From Marinospirillum sp031581385 (GTDB taxonomy: Bacteria; Pseudomonadota; Gammaproteobacteria; Pseudomonadales; Halomonadaceae): 64,000 bases of DNA. The notes under the pieces were generated by a model, which was not told the DNA's origin, searched no databases, and saw only the letters and a list, made by a program, of their open reading frames with translations. A program made the translations under genes and the position numbers. This document shows positions 1 to 8,199 of this stretch, piece by piece (the first letter of the stretch is position 1; each line of letters begins with the position of its first letter). The stretch lies in contig NZ_CP085242.1 of the NCBI RefSeq assembly GCF_044810985.1, positions 1,116,001 through 1,180,000 of the forward strand, given 5' to 3'.

Positions 1-1437
1 CAGACCGTCATCAAAATCGGCCTGATCAAAACGCTGATACTCGCCCCCTTCTGCGTAACCAAAACCCAGCCCTAATCTCAGCCAGAACTCGGATAACCAG
101 GCCCGATTCCGCAAATACCCCAGATTACCGGCCACACCCCAATCAAGAACACTCAATTCACCGGCACCCGTTTTTCCCCAGCCCAAGTCCAGTTCATTTT
201 GCTGATGCCCGGCTCGCAGATAAGAGACAACACCTGTCCAGGGGTGCTCAATCGCCAGATCCTGATCCTCACCGGAACCGCTGACACGAACAAGACGGCT
301 CGGACTGCGCTCACTTTCCGGTAAAGCCTTGCAGCTGTCTCCAACACGGGTAACCTGTCCCCAGCCCAGCTGCCTGCGCTGACCATCGACCTGACGGTGA
401 AAACCAAACGGCTGATTCACCCGAATCGACTCCTGGTTACCCACCTGAAGCTCCAGGGCACCTGACTCACCGGCCATGAGCGGTGCCTGCATACGAAAAT
501 CCTCGTAGTGCTTGAGCTGAAAATTGATCCCGACATGATGGTTTACAAAATGATCACTCATGGCAGCTTCCAGCCAGGTTTGCAACAAGGGGTTCCGTGA
601 TCCGACCCGTTTTCTCAGACTGCTGCCTGCCAATCCCGAAGCAAGGGCACCGGGAGAAGATTCCAGTGAAGCAAAAGATTCAAAATGCTCGCCGTCAAAA
701 CTCAGAACCTCGGCAATCATCGGATGCTCAACACGCAAGCGGTGGCTGTACACGTAGTAATTCGGTGCCCGTTCACGCTCAATCAGGCGCTGGGTGATTG
801 ACAAGGTCGCTGAAACTTCAGGGAGGTGAAAGGCAAAAGCATAGCCAGCAGTCAGCAGGCTTTCCAGCACTTCCGATGGCATACCCAACTGCCTGGCCCG
901 CTCAGTGATGAAAGTGTCTCTCTCCCGGGCATTCATCTCCAGGTAGCGTACTTCTGCTGCATCTGAAAGCAACTCCTGCAAAGCCGGAGCCACTTCGCGA
1001 TCCAGGTGCCGAGTGACCACATCTAGCACTTCATTATTGCGAACCCGGCCATCCGGCAAAGGTGAAAGCGAACCTGACCAGCGAACCTGATCATTGGCTG
1101 TTCGTAAAAGAAGGCCCTGTTCATCCATCAGCAAATGGTCATAACGAGCCGGCAAGTAATAATGCAAATGATCTGCCAGCAACTCATCGGCAAAGCTCTG
1201 ACTCAAGGGAATGCTCCACACTCCCAGACCACGCGCATCACCTTTATGGGGGATATAAGTGACCTCCATAGGCACTTGATTACTACTCAGGAACAGGCGC
1301 GGGACAACCAGCACAGCAGGCCTTTCCGTCACCGCCAGGGTGGCATCAGCAGTTGTTTGCTGATAACGGGTAGCCGCCACCCCGGCCAGAGGCCAGTAAA
1401 CCACAAGAAACAATGCCACCCACCAGAATCTGTTCAT
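1..1437 (-). CDS. Exported protein of unknown function (3' end cut off)
   Basis: The reading frame is open for 479 codons from an ATG and runs off the left edge of the window, so the C terminus is missing. Residues 1-22 form a hydrophobic signal peptide (starting MNRFWWVALFLVVYW), so the protein is probably exported. I recognise no family. The middle has a charged, probably helical stretch (about residues 140-200). The last 150 residues visible are rich in Gly, Trp and alternating polar/apolar residues, which could be beta strands of an outer-membrane protein. It begins 3 nt after the stop of the subtilase gene, so it is almost certainly the next gene of the same operon. A link to the protease (substrate, partner or inhibitor) is only inferred from position. 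Confidence 0.75.
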   Translation of the reverse strand, partial: MNRFWWVALFLVVYWPLAGVAATRYQQTTADATLAVTERPAVLVVPRLFLSSNQVPMEVTYIPHKGDARGLGVWSIPLSQSFADELLADHLHYYLPARYDHLLMDEQGLLLRTANDQVRWSGSLSPLPDGRVRNNEVLDVVTRHLDREVAPALQELLSDAAEVRYLEMNARERDTFITERARQLGMPSEVLESLLTAGYAFAFHLPEVSATLSITQRLIERERAPNYYVYSHRLRVEHPMIAEVLSFDGEHFESFASLESSPGALASGLAGSSLRKRVGSRNPLLQTWLEAAMSDHFVNHHVGINFQLKHYEDFRMQAPLMAGESGALELQVGNQESIRVNQPFGFHRQVDGQRRQLGWGQVTRVGDSCKALPESERSPSRLVRVSGSGEDQDLAIEHPWTGVVSYLRAGHQQNELDLGWGKTGAGELSVLDWGVAGNLGYLRNRAWLSEFWLRLGLGFGYAEGGEYQRFDQADFDDGL

Positions 1438-1440
1438 GGT

Positions 1441-3573
1441 TTAACCCTTAATCCAGCGCCAGAAGCCCACAAAGGCATCCAGCCCCCAGCGCACCACCGC
1501 CTGCAAACGCGGCTTGTCATCCATCCACTGCGCCACTGCCGGGGAATAAGTGTAATACTGATCCACCAACCAGCGACCGGGGCCAAACTCCATCAGCACT
1601 TCATTACGAAAATTGCGGAGAGCATCCACTTCCGGGGCGTAAACATCACCGTAAACACTGGTGGCGATATAGCATTCAGCCGGTTCAGAGGAGGTGGAAG
1701 GGGAACTGGAAACCAATCGTATCTGAGGCTTCAATGTAAGCTGGTACATGCCGTCATAGAGTTTGGTTGCATAGGGCCACCCATCCTTCTTATTTATCAC
1801 CCAGTTGGCATTATTATCATTCTGCTGGGTGTAGCCGTGACCGGAACTCAGCTCTTTGAAGGTTGTTGTTGATAGCCTGTAATTCATACCTTCAAAGCGC
1901 AGTCTGAAATCACCGCTGATATTAAATGACCAGCTATCTGAGAGGTCTTCAGCATTGATCAGCAGCAGCTCTTCTTCACCCTCCATAATGGTATAAAGTG
2001 ACCAGCTACCCTGTTGAGCCTTATCATAATTATCACGCGTTACTTGGACAAAATAGCCCCGCCAGGTGGTTTCACAAGTCGCGCCATCACACCAAGTGTA
2101 ACTTTCAGGCACAGTTGCTGATTGCATCAAGCTAAAATCTAGAGGATGAAGATCCTCACCTGAATTCAGCCGCAGAAAAAGAGTACCCTCCTGCCAGTTG
2201 GCAGGCAGAGAAACCCGCAGTGCTGTAGCTGATTCAATATCAGGGATAATGCTTACCGAGCCTTCACCTGGAAATTCCATACGAGCCGATACAACTTCAT
2301 TCAGCTTATAGCCCTGAAAACGCAGGACATCCACCCCTTCAATCCACTGATAATTAAACCAGGCAGAGGAAAATACACTGGCAGCCGTACTATTGAGCAT
2401 TGCCTGAGCATTCAGCAGACCCGGATACTTAAGCTTGCCCTCGAAATCTGAATTAGAACCCCTCCAAATATTATTAAGCAGTGCTGCTCGATAAGCTTCT
2501 GATGGATACCCGCTATGCATCTGCATCAAAGCAGCCAGAGACGCACTCGCCAAGGGTGCAGCCATAGAAGTACCAGTCATAGCCACATAATGGTTGTCAT
2601 AATAGGTACTTGGTAGGCTAGTGCCGGGGGCGGCAAAGTCTACTGTTTGATAGCCATAGTTAGAACCCTCACCTGGTGTTTGATTAAGAGCATTTAAAGA
2701 AGCAGCATTGGCTACAGCAACAACATGCTTGAATTTATTGGAAAAAATAGCTGGATATACCGGATCGGTATCATTATTACTACCTGCATTACCAGCCGCA
2801 GCAATAATGTAAACACCCGCATGATCCGCCCCTGCGATGGTATCGTACAAAGATTGGCTATAACCCGAATAGGTCCAGGAGGCGTTAATTACTCCTGCTC
2901 CTTTTGTAACTGATTCATTGATGGCCTGAATGGCATGAGTAATATTCCCACCTTTGCCATCCTTATCAAAAAACTTGTAATTGAATATGGTGGCCGTTGA
3001 GCAAACACCCGCCACTTTCACGTTCTCATTGGACCTGGCAGCAATCAAACCGGCAATATGGGTCCCATGACCATGATCATCTTCACCAGTGCTGCTACCC
3101 ATTATAAGGTTTTCATTCACTCGGAAATCATTATGATTCAAATCCGTGTGAGCGGTATCCACTCCGGTATCGATGATGGCAATCGGCACAGTTTCACATG
3201 CAAACTGCGTCGGACCCCAAGTGGTTGGTTCACTAAATCCCAGCAAATCAAATTGCCTGGGCTGGTTGGTTGACTGAATATCCACCTGCCCATCCAGTTC
3301 CACAAACCTGATCTGAGGCTTGCCGCGCAGTTCGCGGATCAAGCTGAGCCGCTGAGTACGATCTTCAATCTCATAGCGAAAAAGCTCGTAATCAAGATGG
3401 TCCGGAGTGGATAGCTGTTGCCCTTCAACCTGAACAGCAGGTACAGAAGCAGTGCCTGGCAAGTTCAGTACAGGCTGAGCCTCCCCAGGCTCCCAAGCAA
3501 CCAGTACACCCTGAGCCAGCAGAGCCGTGCTCCAGAAAAGCAGTATGAAGAGTACAAAACGCAGAAGGCTCAT
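1441..3573 (-). CDS. Secreted subtilisin-like serine protease (S8) with CFI-box C-terminal tail
   Basis: This is a 710-residue secreted serine endopeptidase. A signal peptide covers residues 1-20. The catalytic triad is visible: Asp135 in IIDTGVD, His169 in HGHGTH, Ser336 in GTSMAAP, plus the oxyanion Asn262 in AAAGNAG. Residues 20-125 would be a propeptide-like N-terminal part. After the catalytic domain come about 280 residues of unassigned, beta-rich sequence. From residue 634 the tail begins CYIATSVYG and continues with an LRNFRN motif and a YYTYSPAVA motif, the pattern named CFI-box-CTERM in family databases. That domain recurs at the C termini of secreted proteins and is thought to act in sorting or anchoring, but its mechanism is not established. 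The gene follows the LEA lipoprotein by 4 nt and precedes an unknown exported protein by 3 nt, so the three are probably co-transcribed. Confidence 0.93.
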   Translation of the reverse strand: MSLLRFVLFILLFWSTALLAQGVLVAWEPGEAQPVLNLPGTASVPAVQVEGQQLSTPDHLDYELFRYEIEDRTQRLSLIRELRGKPQIRFVELDGQVDIQSTNQPRQFDLLGFSEPTTWGPTQFACETVPIAIIDTGVDTAHTDLNHNDFRVNENLIMGSSTGEDDHGHGTHIAGLIAARSNENVKVAGVCSTATIFNYKFFDKDGKGGNITHAIQAINESVTKGAGVINASWTYSGYSQSLYDTIAGADHAGVYIIAAAGNAGSNNDTDPVYPAIFSNKFKHVVAVANAASLNALNQTPGEGSNYGYQTVDFAAPGTSLPSTYYDNHYVAMTGTSMAAPLASASLAALMQMHSGYPSEAYRAALLNNIWRGSNSDFEGKLKYPGLLNAQAMLNSTAASVFSSAWFNYQWIEGVDVLRFQGYKLNEVVSARMEFPGEGSVSIIPDIESATALRVSLPANWQEGTLFLRLNSGEDLHPLDFSLMQSATVPESYTWCDGATCETTWRGYFVQVTRDNYDKAQQGSWSLYTIMEGEEELLLINAEDLSDSWSFNISGDFRLRFEGMNYRLSTTTFKELSSGHGYTQQNDNNANWVINKKDGWPYATKLYDGMYQLTLKPQIRLVSSSPSTSSEPAECYIATSVYGDVYAPEVDALRNFRNEVLMEFGPGRWLVDQYYTYSPAVAQWMDDKPRLQAVVRWGLDAFVGFWRWIKG

Positions 3574-3577
3574 TTGA

Positions 3578-4444
3578 TTATCTCTGTAGTCTTATCCGGC
3601 CTTGATGCTCTGCTGCATGCTCCAGCTTGCTAAGCGGTCTGAAACTGCTCTCGAAGCGACTGGAAAAATCTAGTGAGTAGCTTATTGCAGATGCGTTTTG
3701 CAAGGCCGAAAATCCCCGCCGACCCAAATCAGACAAATTAACATTGAATGGAATCTCCAAGGTAATCTGCTCTCCGGCAGGCAGCTTTAAACCAGGCTGC
3801 AACTGTCCACCTGCTACGCGATCACCTTCAAGTTGGAAACCATAGTCAAAATCAGCAATGTTGAGATCAAAAATATTTGGGTTAGTCACTCGCAAAGACA
3901 GCAACAGTCGCGCTTTGGAAAATGAAAGACTGTCAGCTTTCAAGCCTGCCACCTCCACACGGGGAAGCTGAGGTACAGGAAAGGAGCCATTGGTTTCCAA
4001 GGGAACTCTTCTAACACCCAGCAAAGGAAGATCAAAATCAATACCGCCAGTAATCCGGTAATCCAACTGATTACTAGTCCATAAATTTTCCACCAACCCG
4101 GCAATCTCGGAGAATTCCAGAGTCACCGGAAAAGTCAGCGTCACCTCTTCACGGGAGGGTAGATTTTGACCTTGCAACTGCTCACCTTTCAATAGAGATC
4201 GATTTTGTATGAAAACCTGATAATCAAGTGCGGCGACAGGTACAGTGAAAGCATTCGGGTTAAAAACAGCGACATCAACTTCCAGATCTGCCCGTTCACG
4301 GCTTAGAAAAACGACTCGCTGGTCGACAACCTTAGCGTCTGGAGCCTTCGGATCAAACAAATCCTCCAACCAGGCGCAACCACTAACAGATCCCAAAAGA
4401 ATAAGAAAAAGAAAAGCAAATACCAGATGACGTTGAGCACTCAT
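3578..4444 (-). CDS. LEA type 2 (LEA14/WHy-like) outer-envelope lipoprotein
   Basis: This is a 288-residue lipoprotein. The signal sequence ends in a lipobox SVSGC with the lipidated Cys at position 23. Residue 24 is Ala, not Asp, so Lol-dependent transfer to the outer membrane is expected. Two similar halves (about residues 40-140 and 165-265) each carry the LEA14/WHy pattern: 'V..NPN.F..PV..LDY...I' (FNPNAFTVPVAALDYQ) and then VTNPNIFDLNIADFDYGF. This family of fibronectin-like beta sandwiches is known in plant desiccation proteins and many bacterial lipoproteins, and its bacterial function is not known. An AAGGA ribosome-binding site lies just upstream of the ATG. It sits between the CHASE2 cyclase and the subtilase in a leftward gene run. 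Confidence 0.88.
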   Translation of the reverse strand: MSAQRHLVFAFLFLILLGSVSGCAWLEDLFDPKAPDAKVVDQRVVFLSRERADLEVDVAVFNPNAFTVPVAALDYQVFIQNRSLLKGEQLQGQNLPSREEVTLTFPVTLEFSEIAGLVENLWTSNQLDYRITGGIDFDLPLLGVRRVPLETNGSFPVPQLPRVEVAGLKADSLSFSKARLLLSLRVTNPNIFDLNIADFDYGFQLEGDRVAGGQLQPGLKLPAGEQITLEIPFNVNLSDLGRRGFSALQNASAISYSLDFSSRFESSFRPLSKLEHAAEHQGRIRLQR

Positions 4445-4496
4445 AAGCTATCCTTGTAAAACGTTTGACATGATCCTTCCGAGCAAATTAAATAAC

Positions 4497-6743
4497 TTAT
4501 TTTTCCGTCAGAGTCCAGCTTCCATCCCAATTCTCCTGCGGTGGTATGCCACCCAACTCATCCAGCCTTTCCAGGTATAATTGATAAACACCCACATCTG
4601 GGTAATCAGCGAGTAATGCTTCAAAAGTTAGTCGGGCATCCTTAAAACGGGCACTTCTGAAAGCTGCGAGAGCTTCCTGCAAACGAGCCACTTCATCCAG
4701 TTGCTCCTGAGTGGCTTCTTCCAGGCTACAAATCGGATGAAAGACTCTCACCGGTTCCGTTTTACCTTTAACTCGAACGAGATCCAACTCACGCCACAGA
4801 AAAGCAGATTCGGCCAGCTCATGAGTGCGCTCACCCACTACTAACGTAGTGCGATAATACTTGCTGGCTCCTTCAAGGCGAGAGCCCAAATTCACTGCAT
4901 CACCCAGGACGGTATAAGAACGCCGATACTCCGATCCCATATCACCGACATTCATCAAGCCTGAGTTGATACCAATACCGATACTGATTTTCGGCAAGCC
5001 TTCAGCTACAAATTCGGCAGAAAGCTTTTCTGTGGCTTGCAGCATTTTATGTGCCGCCTTGAGCGCATGCACTGCATGATCAGGATCTTTGACTGGCGCA
5101 CCCCAGAAAGCCATGACCAGGTCACCGATATACTTATCAATCGTACCTCGGTTTTCAAAAATAACACCCGTAATTGGAGTAAAGTAACGATTAAGCAATC
5201 GTTTCAATTCATCCGCTTCTAGGGATTCAGAAAGAGTGGTAAACCCACGAATGTCTGAAAAGAGCACCGTAAGCTCTCGTGATTCCCCATGAAAACCAAA
5301 ATCACCGGGATGCTGGCTCATTTCTTCAACCAGTTGGGGAGGCACATACTGACCAAACATATTCGCAAGGCGATGGCGGGTCAGGGATTCAAAATAGAAA
5401 CCCCAGATAAAATTAAAAGTTGCCAGAACAACAACCATAAACAAAGGACTTGCCAAGGCCAAAACAATCCCATGAGACAACCACAACCAGGTAGTCAAGC
5501 CAGTAATTGCCACTGCCAGAACAGTGGCCAATAAGGTTTGCCAGATTGGTGCCAGCCAAGGTAAAAGAAACGCCAGTAATAAGCCAGCAAGGCCACTGAG
5601 CAAAAGGTTAGCACCTGGCGCCCAGGAGGGTTCCGTCAAAAATTCTTGATCCAGCATGGCTGCCATTAGATTGGCATGCACTTCCACCCCCGGATAAACC
5701 GAGTCCACCGGAGTCGCCCGCAAATCAAAAAGACCGGGGGCGGTGGTACCTACAAGAACCAGAGCACCGGCCAGTTGCTCATGATCGGCTTCACCGGCCA
5801 GCAGTTTCCATGCAGGTATATAAGGAAAGCTTCCTGCATCTCCTCGAAAAGGTATTAATAGCTGCCCATGACCATCTGTAGGCAAATGCAAAGAAGAATC
5901 CAAAGCCAGATAATCGATATGCTTAGCACCCGCTATCGTTTCTGTCTGCAGGTTCACTGTCTCCAGAAACAAGTATTGGCGTACCATCTCCAGGGACAAA
6001 GACGCAAAAAGCTGATTATTATAGCGGGCAATTAAAGGAGCCCGGCGTACAACACCATCCGTATCGGGAGCCAAACTGAAAAAGCCACTGCCCAAAGCAT
6101 TCTGACCCAGAACCGGCAATGGCCCTGTATAGCCTGCCATAGCAGGCAGAGCCAGTTGCTCAACCACCTCAGGCTGATCAAGCTCAAGTGGTTGCGGAAA
6201 ATGGCCACTGGCTGTTTTATCCTGATGACTGAAGGTATAACCCAGAACCACTTCGCGGCGAGAAAGAACTTCACCCAGATAGCGGTCAGTATCATAATCT
6301 GGAGCCAGATTTTGCAATTGACTTAGAAAGGCTGAATCCACCTTTTGCTGCTCAGTGGCAAGGCGGTTATAAACTTCCATTACAGGATTACGCTCTGGCT
6401 CAGCAAAAAGAATATCAAAACCAACCAGCACCGCACCAGCATCCCCAAGGTCTGTCACAAGCTCTGCTATCTTGTGCCTTGACCAAGGCCAACGTCCTTC
6501 ACGACGCAGGGATTCTTCATCAATATCAACAATAACAATTGGAGTGGAAACTTGTTCAGGTTCTGGGGCTAGATGCAACTGCATGCGCAGATCATAAACC
6601 ATCAGCTCCCAGCGCTCATACAAACGATCAATACCCGGAAGATGCCCAAATTGAGCCAAAAGTAAAAGGCTGCCCAGTAAGAGACTGGAAAGGACAGCCA
6701 GGCGGTGTGAAACAGTAGGCGCTAAATTTAATTTAAAAAACAT
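4497..6743 (-). CDS. CHASE2-domain adenylate cyclase (class III), membrane-bound
   Basis: This predicted inner-membrane enzyme makes cAMP from ATP. A first membrane segment lies at residues 14-31, a periplasmic CHASE2 sensor domain at about 40-375, three membrane segments at about 378-450 and a cytoplasmic class III cyclase domain at about 485-670. The cyclase residues are all present: metal-binding Asp497 (FSDIRGF) and Asp541 (KYIGD), the ATP-selecting pair Lys537 and Thr611 (YTVLGD), and the transition-state pair Asn618 and Arg622 (NLGSR). The Lys/Thr pair argues for adenylate rather than guanylate cyclase. The C-terminal 80 residues are helical and TPR-like. Its ATG overlaps the stop codon of the FecR gene by one base (TGATG), so translation is probably coupled. 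The CHASE2 ligand is unknown, and the FecR neighbour is a candidate input. Confidence 0.95.
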   Translation of the reverse strand: MFFKLNLAPTVSHRLAVLSSLLLGSLLLLAQFGHLPGIDRLYERWELMVYDLRMQLHLAPEPEQVSTPIVIVDIDEESLRREGRWPWSRHKIAELVTDLGDAGAVLVGFDILFAEPERNPVMEVYNRLATEQQKVDSAFLSQLQNLAPDYDTDRYLGEVLSRREVVLGYTFSHQDKTASGHFPQPLELDQPEVVEQLALPAMAGYTGPLPVLGQNALGSGFFSLAPDTDGVVRRAPLIARYNNQLFASLSLEMVRQYLFLETVNLQTETIAGAKHIDYLALDSSLHLPTDGHGQLLIPFRGDAGSFPYIPAWKLLAGEADHEQLAGALVLVGTTAPGLFDLRATPVDSVYPGVEVHANLMAAMLDQEFLTEPSWAPGANLLLSGLAGLLLAFLLPWLAPIWQTLLATVLAVAITGLTTWLWLSHGIVLALASPLFMVVVLATFNFIWGFYFESLTRHRLANMFGQYVPPQLVEEMSQHPGDFGFHGESRELTVLFSDIRGFTTLSESLEADELKRLLNRYFTPITGVIFENRGTIDKYIGDLVMAFWGAPVKDPDHAVHALKAAHKMLQATEKLSAEFVAEGLPKISIGIGINSGLMNVGDMGSEYRRSYTVLGDAVNLGSRLEGASKYYRTTLVVGERTHELAESAFLWRELDLVRVKGKTEPVRVFHPICSLEEATQEQLDEVARLQEALAAFRSARFKDARLTFEALLADYPDVGVYQLYLERLDELGGIPPQENWDGSWTLTEK

Positions 6744-8197
6744 CAGTTGCTTCTTTCAAAAACACCAACCCCCAACAATCCATCTGAATCTCTAAATGCA
6801 GCAATAACTCCATCTATATTTGTTCCTACAAATCGACCTTGTGTATACACAAAGTTATCAAGCTCAACTCCAGTATCACTATAAAACTCTGTTATAGTAC
6901 CATCACCATACCCAATATTTGTTAAGTCAAAAGACATTAATCCTGAGCTAAAGTTAACTTCAATGTTTCCAATATCATTTACCATGTCAAAACTGTATAG
7001 TCCACCAGAAGGAAGAGTTTCTATATTGTTATGCACCTGCGTTGCAAAAACCATCCTTACTATACCTTGATCATAAGATGAATCATTAATAGTTACCTCT
7101 GCCCCTCCTCCTTCTAGAAGCCACGTTCCCCAATATACATCAGAGTCACCCATTTTTTTATGATATATTGGCTCCTGCTCCTCTAAAGAAAAATAAAAGC
7201 TGTTGGCATGCTCAGGGCTAGATAATAAAAGATCGCCATTATTCCCTGAAACCGATACACTTTCTCTATAATTTATAGAATCAGAAAAAAAAGAGCCAGC
7301 AGCAACAGGGGCACTATAATCAAATATAAAAAAACCAAAAGGCCCTGCAGCCAAACCAGTGTTATCACCCAACTCACTTGCGGGATCATCCCTGTCGGCC
7401 GTTATCGTTTCTGTAGTTGAAGCCAACATCAATTCATCCCCGGATATCTCCTGAGAGTTGTCATCTTCCCAGCCGCCATTACCGGCCTCTTCACTGTCTG
7501 CTGTCGTTTCTTCTTCATCATCATCTGCCATACTCAGGCTGGTGTCTTCCTCAAAATTCTGATCAAAGAAGTCGGGTAAATCCTCTGCACTGATTGCTTC
7601 AGGTGGTGCGCCAACAGCTGTTACCTGAGCCGCATTTTGAGCTTCTCCAGCACCGAATTCAGCTCTCCCTTGGTCATTTTCCACATAGAGGTTGCCTCGA
7701 TGACTGCGTGCATAGAGGTTTTCTCCATTCTGGGTAAAGAGATCAAAAGAAGTACCACGAATCCCGATGGTACCGGCACGACTTTCGATACGATAACCAT
7801 CGCCGCCAACTGCACCGGTGATGGTTCTCAACCCACCCTGAACAAGGCGTTTAACACTACTTTCACTTTCCGACTCAGGGTTATCCGAATCATGGGAAAA
7901 ACTTTCAATCACAAGCTGGCTGCTTGCCGTCATGGAAATCATTTCGCCATCATCCATACGCAACTGGGCACGCCCCCCTTCCGGGGTTGAAAGGGTATCC
8001 CCCAGATAAATCAATGAACGGCGACGCAACTCTCTGGGTTCCTGGTCAGGTTGTTGTGCAGTAACTCCCTTAGTAGCAGCCAGTACCCGCCCGACCTCGA
8101 CTTGTTCAGCCTGTACCGGTAAAGACAAAGCAAGAAAGAACACCAGAAGAAGGCTTGAAAAAAATATACGGTTATATTCTTGGAATTGTTTTCTCAT
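6743..8197 (-). CDS. Exported FecR-domain protein with C-terminal TbpB-like barrel
   Basis: This is 484 residues from the chosen ATG; a GTG three codons earlier overlaps the upstream gene, and GGGAG fits the ATG better. A signal peptide (1-30, cleaved after PVQA) is followed by a FecR domain (about 60-185) with the hallmark AGTIGIRGTSFDLF. Next comes a very acidic linker (about 205-290). The final region (about 345-484) contains YWGTWL, LPSGGLYSF and GRFVGTNIDGVIAAF and ends GLLGVGVFE. That region resembles the eight-stranded barrel of TbpB-like proteins and similar FecR-associated tails. There is no lipobox Cys, so it is soluble or secreted rather than lipidated. Classical FecR proteins are inner-membrane anti-sigma regulators; here there is no cytoplasmic anti-sigma part and no sigma gene beside it. 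The C-terminal half is noticeably AT-richer than its neighbours. Confidence 0.88.
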   Translation of the reverse strand: MRKQFQEYNRIFFSSLLLVFFLALSLPVQAEQVEVGRVLAATKGVTAQQPDQEPRELRRRSLIYLGDTLSTPEGGRAQLRMDDGEMISMTASSQLVIESFSHDSDNPESESESSVKRLVQGGLRTITGAVGGDGYRIESRAGTIGIRGTSFDLFTQNGENLYARSHRGNLYVENDQGRAEFGAGEAQNAAQVTAVGAPPEAISAEDLPDFFDQNFEEDTSLSMADDDEEETTADSEEAGNGGWEDDNSQEISGDELMLASTTETITADRDDPASELGDNTGLAAGPFGFFIFDYSAPVAAGSFFSDSINYRESVSVSGNNGDLLLSSPEHANSFYFSLEEQEPIYHKKMGDSDVYWGTWLLEGGGAEVTINDSSYDQGIVRMVFATQVHNNIETLPSGGLYSFDMVNDIGNIEVNFSSGLMSFDLTNIGYGDGTITEFYSDTGVELDNFVYTQGRFVGTNIDGVIAAFRDSDGLLGVGVFERSN

Positions 8198-8199
8198 GA

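Noticed and set aside
1135..1872. Open frame of 245 codons on the + strand crossing two leftward genes
   Set aside because: It spans the join of the subtilase and the partial exported protein, both well supported on the other strand.
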